A DNA stretch of 25,384 nucleotides, from NCBI GenBank assembly GCA_910585855.1, contig CAJUGZ010000025.1:1-25384 (forward strand), read 5' to 3'. This stretch comes from an uncultured Lachnospiraceae bacterium. Its GTDB lineage: Bacteria; Bacillota_A; Clostridia; Lachnospirales; Lachnospiraceae. Of the stretch, positions 8,361-15,317 are shown piece after piece. A program made the translations under genes and the position numbers. A model generated the notes under the pieces. The model did not search any database and had not been told where the DNA came from. It was given only the letters and a program-made list of their open reading frames with translations. The first letter of the stretch is position 1; each line of letters begins with the position of its first letter.

Positions 8361-8410
8361 AAGGCACAACCAACGGATTTTTTATTCGAAGGCTGTGCTT
8401 TTTTTATTTT
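8361..8410 (+). terminator. Intrinsic terminator after the ATPase gene
   Basis: GCACAACC (8364-8371) pairs with GGCTGTGC (8391-8398) with one mismatch, followed directly by TTTTTTTATTTT. It ends the upstream transcription unit before the recombinase cassette. Confidence 0.7.
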
Positions 8411-8504
8411 ACTGTGCGTTTTCTGTTTTGTCCGCTTACAATGCCGCAGAGTTAATAATTTTGATTATTGCCTTATCAATTCGTAGCATTGTCGAATGGT
8501 GTTT

Positions 8505-8533
8505 TTTTCGCAGATTGTTCTAATCTGCGAAAT
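8505..8533 (+). repeat. Left inverted recombination-site candidate
   Basis: 10-bp arms TTCGCAGATT and AATCTGCGAA flank an asymmetric 5-bp centre GTTCT. The same 29 bp, TTTT through AAAT, recurs in opposite orientation at 9941-9969, on the other side of the recombinase gene. The short dyad with asymmetric centre has the form of a tyrosine recombinase core site. It has no following T-run on either strand, so it is not a simple terminator. Confidence 0.7.
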
Positions 8534-8622
8534 GGATTGGAAGCCAAAAAAATCTGTTTTATTATAATTTTTGTAAAAAATTATGAGTGATTTGAAAGTA
8601 ATTATAGCGATAAGCAAGAAAA

Positions 8623-8651
8623 TTGTCAATAAAATATAAAAAAATTATAAA
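8623..8651 (+). promoter_or_regulatory. Promoter for the recombinase gene, inside the inverted-site segment
   Basis: TTGTCA (8623-8628), a 17-bp spacer and TATAAA (8646-8651). It lies between the two inverted sites and points toward the recombinase and the surface-protein gene in the present orientation. Confidence 0.65.
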
Positions 8652-8729
8652 CTAATTTTGAAAAAATACTACCAAAATTTTATGAGTTTATTTTATTATG
8701 GGTCAAAAAAGTGGTCAGGAGGAGAACAC

Positions 8730-9911
8730 ATGTCAAGACGTGGTGAAAATATTCGAAAGAGAAAAGATGGGTGTTGGGAAGGCAGGTATTATAAGATGGA
8801 AGAACAGTCTGGAACAAGGAAAATTTGTTCGGTATATGCGAAAAGTTATGGGGAAGTAAAAGAAAAACTGGTAGCTGCGAAAGCATCTGCAGAATGTCAG
8901 CAGAAAGAGTTTATGATAGAAAGAACTCTTAATTTAGAGGGAAATGCTACGTTGGAAGAAAGTTTGAATGAAAAAGAAGAAATTTCTTTTCAGATGGCAG
9001 CAGAAAAATGGCTGGCTGGAATCGAACAGTCGAAAAAATATGCCACCTATGTAAAATATCACTCTATTTATAAAAAATATATACAGGAAAAATTGGGTAC
9101 TTTTTCCTTTTCACAATTAAAAGAAGAGGTTTTGGAAGAAATCGTTTTTGATGCAAAACAGGAGTACTTATCGAATAGTGTAAAAAAGAGTATTTCCTGT
9201 GTATTAAATCAGATTCTTTTTTATGCCTCTTCCCATTATCATACGAAATTATTTCGGTATTCTTATCGAAAACAAAAACCGGAGAAGAAATTAGTAGAAG
9301 TATTAAATCAGGCGGAACAGATAAGGCTGCTGCAGTATTTATATCAGGAAATGGATATTTATAAATTGGGAATTATACTTTGCATTTCTACTGGTTTGCG
9401 TTTGGGAGAAGTTTGTTCTTTAAAGTGGGAGGATATTAATCGAAAAGAAAAGATCCTTTCTGTCAATACTACGGTACAGCGGATTGTAGTAAAAGGATAT
9501 GATACCAAAACGATTCTTTTGGAAGGAAAGCCAAAAAGTGTTTTTTCAAAACGAGAAATTCCTTTAACTGATGAAATGATACGTTTATTGTTTTCTTATG
9601 GAAATTGTAAAAAAAAATATGTGATTGGCAATGATAAACCAATTGAGCCAAGAACCTATCAAAATAAATTTCAAAAATATCTGCAACTGGCAGGAATCCG
9701 AAAGAAAAACTTCCATATCCTTCGTCATACATTTGCAACGAATTGTATTAATAGTGGGATGGATATTAAAAGCATTAGTGAGATATTAGGACATTCCGAT
9801 GTTAAAACAACGTTAAACTGTTATATGCATCCCACTACAGAAATGAAACGCCAGCATATGAATGATTTATCTGTTATTTATGGTCAATATGTGGGTCAAA
9901 ATCATGAATAA
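8730..9911 (+). CDS. Tyrosine site-specific recombinase (integrase family)
   Basis: 393 residues from ATG 8730, chosen because AGGAGGAG (8717-8724) sits just upstream. A longer TTG-started frame exists but has no such site. The N-terminus SRRGENIRKRKDGCWEGRY is the arm-binding type common in Clostridia integrases. A core-binding region spans about 85-190 and the catalytic domain about 200-380. The active-site set is complete: Arg 224 (TGLRLGE), the Lys region SKREIPL, His 329 and Arg 332 (HILRH), His 355 (GHS) and the Tyr 365 nucleophile (CYMHP). No excisionase, phage or conjugation genes are nearby. Instead, the gene is bracketed by two identical sites in inverted orientation, which suggests DNA inversion rather than element mobility. 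It is followed by the large repeat-rich surface protein. Confidence 0.9.
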   Translation: MSRRGENIRKRKDGCWEGRYYKMEEQSGTRKICSVYAKSYGEVKEKLVAAKASAECQQKEFMIERTLNLEGNATLEESLNEKEEISFQMAAEKWLAGIEQSKKYATYVKYHSIYKKYIQEKLGTFSFSQLKEEVLEEIVFDAKQEYLSNSVKKSISCVLNQILFYASSHYHTKLFRYSYRKQKPEKKLVEVLNQAEQIRLLQYLYQEMDIYKLGIILCISTGLRLGEVCSLKWEDINRKEKILSVNTTVQRIVVKGYDTKTILLEGKPKSVFSKREIPLTDEMIRLLFSYGNCKKKYVIGNDKPIEPRTYQNKFQKYLQLAGIRKKNFHILRHTFATNCINSGMDIKSISEILGHSDVKTTLNCYMHPTTEMKRQHMNDLSVIYGQYVGQNHE

Positions 9912-9940
9912 ATATTGAATTTATCCGATAAAAAGCGATT

Positions 9941-9969
9941 ATTTCGCAGATTAGAACAATCTGCGAAAA
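9941..9969 (-). repeat. Right inverted recombination-site candidate
   Basis: Exact 29-bp reverse complement of 8505-8533, with centre AGAAC on the plus strand instead of GTTCT. Recombination between the two would invert about 1.4 kb that includes the recombinase and its promoter. Confidence 0.7.
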
Positions 9970-10114
9970 TACAAAAAAGAGAGGGATACTTTATATTATA
10001 GATGGAATGTGAAAAATTATGTAAAGATTTTTGCTGGTTATGCAGAGTAAGTGCTGTAAAAAACAGAAACAAGCAGGTAGGTTCAATGATAGGAGGAGGT
10101 GGGGAAGAAAAAAT

Positions 10115-10195
10115 ATGAATTTAGAAAAGCAGGAGAGGAAATTGTTTTTTGTAAACTTATTAGATAAGGAGAAGAGTGAGGATGGAAAATACTAA
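10115..10195 (+). CDS. Short leader ORF overlapping the surface-protein start
   Basis: A 26-residue frame, MNLEKQERKLFFVNLL to DGKY, with a very strong purine-rich site AGGAGGAGGTGGGG (10091-10104) about 10 nt upstream of its ATG. Its stop lies 14 nt inside the surface-protein gene in another frame, so translation of the two could be coupled. Charged, with no signal peptide. It resembles no family I can name. It may be a leader peptide or chance. Confidence 0.35.
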   Translation: MNLEKQERKLFFVNLLDKEKSEDGKY

Positions 10196-13100
10196 AAAAA
10201 GAAAGAAAGGAAAACAGATCACAGCGTTGTTATTAGCTGCTTTATTGACATTTCAGAATGTTGAAATTGGAGTAGTAAATGTTGTGGATGGGGATAGTTT
10301 AATAGAGGCTACAGTTGAGGCAGCGGAAGAATCAGGGATTGTACAAATAGAGGAAATAGATATTGAGTTAGAAAAGGAAACAGATGATTCTGATGAAATT
10401 GATAAAAAAGAATGGCAAGAAGAACAGCAGGAAACAATGGCAGAAGAAATAGCAGTAGAGGAAATGGAAATTTTTCTGGATGAAAATATGGAGGTGCAGG
10501 AGGAAGATAATATAGCAAAAGCAGCTTCAAGTGAGGAAGTGGTTTCTTCTGGTAGTTGCGGGAAAAATGTGACATATGTATTGGATAGTAAAGGAGTTTT
10601 GACGATTAGTGGCAGTGGGGATATGGAAAATTATTCTTTTTATGTGAATGCACCTTGGCATAGTTTGGATATAAAAAAAATCATAATAGGAGATGGTGTA
10701 ACGAGTATAGGGAGTTATGCGTTTTATGACTGTAGTAGTTTGACAAGTGTGGAGATTCCAAGCAGTGTAACAAGTATAGAGTCTTATGTATTTTATGGTT
10801 GTAGTAGTTTGACAAGTGTGGAGATCCCAAGTAGTGTAACGAGTATAGGGTTTTCTGCATTTGAGTACTGTAGTAGTTTGACAAGTGTGGAAATCCCAAG
10901 TAGTGTAACGAGGATATGGAAATGGGCATTTGATGGCTGTAGTAGTTTAACAAGTGTGGAGATCCCAAGTAGTGTAACAATTATAGAGGAACAGGCATTT
11001 CATGGCTGTAGTAGTTTAACAAGTGTGGAGATCCCAAGTAGTGTAACGATTATAGAGGATCAGGCATTTTTTGATTGTAGTAGTTTGACAAGTGTAGAGA
11101 TCCCAAGCAGTGTAACGAGTATAGGGATGGATGCATTTTTTGGTTGTAGTAGTTTGACAAGTGTGGAGATCCCAAGCAGTGTAACGATTATAGAGTATTC
11201 TACATTTGAAGGCTGTAGTAGTTTAACAAGTGTGGAGATCCCAAGTAGTGTAACGAGTATAGGGAACTCTGCATTTAAAGGCTGTAGTAGTTTGGCAAGT
11301 GTGGAGATTCCAAGCAGTGTAACGATTATAGAGCGTTCTACATTTGAAGGCTGTAGTAGTTTAACAAGTGTGGAGATCCCAAGTAGTGTAACGAGTATAG
11401 GGAACTCTGCATTTAAAGGCTGTAGTAGTTTGGCAAGTGTGGAGATTCCAAGCAGTGTAACGATTATAGAGCGTTCTACATTTGAAGGCTGTAGTAGTTT
11501 AACAAGTGTGGAGATCCCAAGTAGTGTAACGAGTATAGGGTATGAGGCATTTCATGATTGTAATGAATTGTCAATAATAAAAATTTTAAATTCAGAATGT
11601 GATATTTTGGATAGTATGGATACTATTCCAGAATATACTATAATATATGGTTATATTAATTCTACAGCGCAATCTTATGCAGAAAAATATCATAGGACAT
11701 TTGTTCCTCTTGATACTACAAATGAAAATAGTAAAAAAGGTAAATGTGGAGATAATCTTACATGGGTCTTAGATAGAGAAGGAGAGAACGAAAATGTATT
11801 AATTATTAGTGGAATAGGGGATATGTGGAATTTTGATAATGATAAAAATCGTACACCATGGGTAGATTATATTGACGAAATTCAAATAATTAAAATTGAA
11901 AGTGGTGTTACAAGTATTGGTAGTTATGCATTTTCACATTGTAAAAATATTTCTAGTATAAACATAGCTGATAGTAGTATGGGGGGAGTATTTTGGAATC
12001 CAGTTGAAAGTGCAATTATTAATGAAGGAGTATTTTATGATTGTTCTGAACTTGTTACTGTGTGTATTCCTGACAATGTAGTAAAACTTGGTGAATTAAG
12101 TTTTGGTTCATGTGATAATTTAGTAAATGTAACATTGTCTAAAAGTTTGGAAGTAATTGATAATCAAGTATTTTACAATTGTTTTCAAAAAAATGGAAGT
12201 ACTTGTAAGTTGATAATTCCAGAAAATGTTAAAAGTATAGGTAAGGAAATATTTGGTAATGTTAATGGTTTAAATATATTGTTTGATGGGGATGTGCCTA
12301 TTTTTAATGATGAAACGTTTTTGAAATCTTCTGTATGTGCATATTATCCGAATAATACTTGGACAGATGAAGTAAGAAAAGATTATGGAGGCAAGGTTAA
12401 CTGGAAACCACGAAATGATTGGACAGATAATAATTATTTTGTTTTGAAAGAAGATACGAATAGATGGATACATAATGAAGATAGTTTTTTTAATAAGAAT
12501 GAGAAAAAATATGTTAGTACTTCTTCGGAATATAAAGAAAAACTTGATAGGTATAATGCAAATTCATCTTTAGAATGGCTTTCCTATTTTATTTCTCTGT
12601 GCGGATGGGACGACAAATGGGGAGCATGTTATGGTCTTTGTGTTAGTGAAATTGCAAAATATCTTAATTATTATGATAATGATTGTTGGGGACAAAATGC
12701 AAAAAATTTTTATAGTTTTGAAAAACCAAAATCTAATATTAAATTAAGAGATATAATTCATTATTTTCAGTTAGCTCAAAGTTTTTCTGTTGGAAATGAT
12801 ACAGAAAAAATTACAATTAAATCGAAGAAGAAAGATAAGGAAAGATTTTGGAATAATTTAATGGAAGAAACTAAGAAAAGCAGTGATTTAAAGATTCCAA
12901 TTATATTGGGATTTGGTATAAAAGAATATAAGCATAGTGTTATCATTTGTGGTTATGACGATTCTTTTGACAATATGTTTTTGTTTAAAGTATATGATGT
13001 AAATTCTACATCAAGCCAATACGAAACCTTATTTTTGAATACACTTGATTATACGTTTTCATTTCAAGATAGTGCTTCTAGAATATCAGGGGTAGATATT

Positions 13101-14861
13101 GGTAAGAAATGGGAACAACTATCCTATCTTGATTCTGATAAAATTATGGGACTTTTAAATACGATAGGAGAAAAACAAGATGTTCAGCTCCAAGTGCAAA
13201 CTTTAGCTAAAGATAGTTCTTTTAGTGAAACAGAATATACCGCTTTTCTTGCTGAATATGGTAAAGCATTTGTATTGACGAACAGCAAAGGAGAACAACT
13301 TATCTGTAGTGGTGATGGTTTGGATTATGAGGCTTCTATGGCGGTATATGATGCTACTATTTTAGGTGAAGGAGCTGAAAGAACAATTATTTTTGAAATA
13401 GGTTATGATAGTAATTTTGAACTTACAAATTTTTCAGATGGTCTTTTTGGAATTCAAATAGGAAATATGCTTTATTCTTTAGATTGTGCGAATGTAACAG
13501 AGTTATTTTTTGATAGCGTAAAGGGTATAAAATTTCAAGGAGAGAATAGTTCTTATACAGCATATATTATAAACGAAGATGAAATTGTTGATAAGAGAAG
13601 AGTAACACGTTCTGTTGAAGGAAATTCTTCTGGGGATGTTACGATATCATATGTAGAAAATAGTTTAGTTTTAAATAGTGAAAATGAAATTAAGGACATT
13701 AATGGTGGTGTTTATTACGGAAGCGAAAATACAGATGTTATGATTACAACAGATGTGGATGGGAATTATATTATTAAAGATTCTTCCGTTCAAGATCCAA
13801 TAGATAAACCAAGTGATAAAGAAAAAGAATATTTTATATCGTATAATTTAAGTGGAGGAATTTTAAACGAAAATATAAACCCAATAAAATATACCAATAT
13901 GACAGAAACCTTTACTTTAAATAATCCAACAAAAGAAGGCTATACATTTATTGGATGGACTGGTTCAAATGGTGAAATACCACAGATAACAGTAATAATT
14001 GAAAAAGGAAGTACAGGTGATTTATCTTATACTGCAAATTGGGAGCAAAATACAAGTTCTGGAGATGATCCTGATCATCCTGATCATTCAAAAGAGGAAG
14101 AATATACTATATCTTATACTTTAAATGGAGGAAGTTTTAATATAAGTGAGAACCCAAATAATTATACCAGCAAGACAGAAACATTTACTTTAAATAATCC
14201 AATTAGAGAAGGCTATACATTTATTGGTTGGACAGGTAGTAATGGCACTACTCCACAGAAAAATGTAACGATTGAAAAAGGTACAACAGGTAATTTATCT
14301 TATACTGCAAATTGGAAGCGGAATACAAGTTCGAACAATGGTTCAAATTCCAATAATAATTCAAGTTCAGATGATAGTGATGACGATAACAATTTCCTAC
14401 CAATTAATACCACAACCTCTCTTTCAGGTAAATGGATACAAGATAAGATTGGTTGGTGGTACAAAAATGCAGACAGCAGCTATCCTGCTAATAAATGGCA
14501 GTTTATCAATGGAAAATGGTATTTCTTTGATAAAGCAGGCTATATGGTAACAGGATGGATTTTAAGTAATAATAAGTGGTACTATTTAGATACAAATGGC
14601 GCAATGCTGGAAAATAGCTGGGTATTTTACAAAAATCATTGGTACTTCTTAAAAGATAGTAATGGTGACATGGCAACTGGCTGGATTTCATGGAAAAATC
14701 AATGGTATTATCTAAATCAAGATGGTTCTATGAAAACAGGATGGTTATTCGATCGAAACATCTGGTATTATCTCAATGAAAACGGGGATATGGCAGTAAA
14801 CAGCATAACACCAGACGGCTATTCAGTAGATTCCAATGGAGCATGGATTAGCGAAGATTGA
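10182..14861 (+). CDS. Secreted BspA-type LRR protein with cysteine-peptidase-like domain and wall-binding repeats
   Basis: 1559 residues. ATG 10182 is used (AAGGAG at 10166-10171); GTG 10176 is possible but too close to that site. Layout: signal peptide (about 1-35, ITALLLAALLTF); Glu-rich segment (36-115); cap with SGSCGKNVTYVLD and GVLTISGSGDM (from about 124); 13 LRR_5 units of exactly 23 residues (about 170-470); a second cap GKCGDNLTWVLD (from 519) with diverged LRRs to about 740; a papain-like region with GACYGLC (Cys 816), KHSVIICGYD (His 918) and VYDVNS (Asp 939/Asn 941); two InlB/Listeria-Bacteroides-type repeats (EGYTFIGWTGSNG, about 1216-1286 and 1306-1378); a Ser/Asn/Asp linker; then choline-binding-type Trp/Tyr repeats (NKWYYLDTNGAML style) to the end. 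Probably a non-covalently wall-attached adhesin or peptidase. No clear promoter lies directly upstream. Confidence 0.85.
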   Translation: MENTKKRKKGKQITALLLAALLTFQNVEIGVVNVVDGDSLIEATVEAAEESGIVQIEEIDIELEKETDDSDEIDKKEWQEEQQETMAEEIAVEEMEIFLDENMEVQEEDNIAKAASSEEVVSSGSCGKNVTYVLDSKGVLTISGSGDMENYSFYVNAPWHSLDIKKIIIGDGVTSIGSYAFYDCSSLTSVEIPSSVTSIESYVFYGCSSLTSVEIPSSVTSIGFSAFEYCSSLTSVEIPSSVTRIWKWAFDGCSSLTSVEIPSSVTIIEEQAFHGCSSLTSVEIPSSVTIIEDQAFFDCSSLTSVEIPSSVTSIGMDAFFGCSSLTSVEIPSSVTIIEYSTFEGCSSLTSVEIPSSVTSIGNSAFKGCSSLASVEIPSSVTIIERSTFEGCSSLTSVEIPSSVTSIGNSAFKGCSSLASVEIPSSVTIIERSTFEGCSSLTSVEIPSSVTSIGYEAFHDCNELSIIKILNSECDILDSMDTIPEYTIIYGYINSTAQSYAEKYHRTFVPLDTTNENSKKGKCGDNLTWVLDREGENENVLIISGIGDMWNFDNDKNRTPWVDYIDEIQIIKIESGVTSIGSYAFSHCKNISSINIADSSMGGVFWNPVESAIINEGVFYDCSELVTVCIPDNVVKLGELSFGSCDNLVNVTLSKSLEVIDNQVFYNCFQKNGSTCKLIIPENVKSIGKEIFGNVNGLNILFDGDVPIFNDETFLKSSVCAYYPNNTWTDEVRKDYGGKVNWKPRNDWTDNNYFVLKEDTNRWIHNEDSFFNKNEKKYVSTSSEYKEKLDRYNANSSLEWLSYFISLCGWDDKWGACYGLCVSEIAKYLNYYDNDCWGQNAKNFYSFEKPKSNIKLRDIIHYFQLAQSFSVGNDTEKITIKSKKKDKERFWNNLMEETKKSSDLKIPIILGFGIKEYKHSVIICGYDDSFDNMFLFKVYDVNSTSSQYETLFLNTLDYTFSFQDSASRISGVDIGKKWEQLSYLDSDKIMGLLNTIGEKQDVQLQVQTLAKDSSFSETEYTAFLAEYGKAFVLTNSKGEQLICSGDGLDYEASMAVYDATILGEGAERTIIFEIGYDSNFELTNFSDGLFGIQIGNMLYSLDCANVTELFFDSVKGIKFQGENSSYTAYIINEDEIVDKRRVTRSVEGNSSGDVTISYVENSLVLNSENEIKDINGGVYYGSENTDVMITTDVDGNYIIKDSSVQDPIDKPSDKEKEYFISYNLSGGILNENINPIKYTNMTETFTLNNPTKEGYTFIGWTGSNGEIPQITVIIEKGSTGDLSYTANWEQNTSSGDDPDHPDHSKEEEYTISYTLNGGSFNISENPNNYTSKTETFTLNNPIREGYTFIGWTGSNGTTPQKNVTIEKGTTGNLSYTANWKRNTSSNNGSNSNNNSSSDDSDDDNNFLPINTTTSLSGKWIQDKIGWWYKNADSSYPANKWQFINGKWYFFDKAGYMVTGWILSNNKWYYLDTNGAMLENSWVFYKNHWYFLKDSNGDMATGWISWKNQWYYLNQDGSMKTGWLFDRNIWYYLNENGDMAVNSITPDGYSVDSNGAWISED
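10698..11594 (+). repeat. 69-bp tandem array encoding LRR units
   Basis: Thirteen units with strict 69-bp period; the framework TGTAGTAGTTT starts at 10731 and every 69 bp to 11490, and a diverged unit starts at 11559. The framework CSSLTSVEIPSSVT is nearly unchanged in DNA, including third positions. Changes cluster in about six codons per unit after VT(S/I)I, giving surface positions such as GSYAFYD, WKWAFDG and ERSTFEG. No indels break the period. Confidence 0.95.
11214..11489 (+). repeat. Perfect 138-bp tandem duplication within the LRR array
   Basis: 11214-11351 is identical to 11352-11489, a two-unit block (GNSAFKG plus ERSTFEG types). Identity continues for 51 bp into 11490-11540. It marks a recent expansion by slippage or unequal recombination. 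Confidence 0.95.
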
Positions 14862-14868
14862 TTTCGTC

Positions 14869-14896
14869 TTGATTCAGTTACTCCAAAATCAAGAAT
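14869..14896. repeat. Short inverted repeat after the surface-protein gene
   Basis: TCTTGATT and AATCAAGA with a 12-nt loop lie just past the stop codon. No T-run follows, so termination is uncertain. Confidence 0.3.
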
Positions 14897-14944
14897 ATCG
14901 CTCATGATACATCTAATTTTTAAAAGTTTCGGTTGGGAATTTCA

Positions 14945-15273
14945 GCTAAATTGGGGGAAGGGTGGAGGATTGCAGCGACTTCGGAGAAACGTTAGAAGGG
15001 CTTGGGTTTCTGCTCAGAAAACCTAGAATTTTTTGCAAGTGCTGCGTTTGAGCAGTGCTTGCAAAAAAAGGTGCGTGTTTAGCCCGCACAAAAGGAAAGC
15101 AGCTCCTTATCGCTGTCAAAATCTTTCCTTACACTACTAACTTCCAGCAGTCATGCGGGCGAATTGCGCACCGGTTCGTCCGGCTGGATAAACAAACAAG
15201 CAGAAACCTTAGCCCTTCTTTCGTTTCGTAGATCGGAGCAGCAATCCCCATCCTTCCCCCAATTTAGCGTCCC
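14945..15273 (-). repeat. Structured dispersed element A, copy A3
   Basis: Complete copy on the minus strand. The outer arms 14945-14973 and 15241-15268 pair over about 28 bp (GCTAAATTGGGGGAAGG type). The second helix on the element strand is AGAAGGGCTAAGGTTTCTGC with GCAGAAACCCAAGCCCTTCT, both halves changed relative to A2 and A4. The core has GGTGCGCAATTCGCCCGC with GCGGGCTAAACACGCACC, the CCGG hairpin and the T-run/A-run hairpin TTTTTTGCAAG...CTTGCAAAAAA. It fills most of the gap between the convergent surface-protein and phosphorylase genes. Confidence 0.9.
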
Positions 15274-15317
15274 CTCCAATCTAATACCCTCCTCCAATCT
15301 AACATCCTAAAAAAACT

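Noticed and set aside
8308..8523. 71-codon hydrophobic ORF downstream of the ATPase
   Set aside because: It overlaps the ATPase end, runs through the terminator hairpin and into the left inverted site, and has no ribosome binding site.
8505..9969. The recombinase segment as an integrated phage or ICE with attL/attR
   Set aside because: The sites are inverted rather than direct repeats, and only the recombinase lies between them.
10698..11594. Regular 69-bp repeats as a CRISPR or satellite array
   Set aside because: The repeats are in frame inside a long ORF and encode the LRR_5 consensus; there are no spacers.
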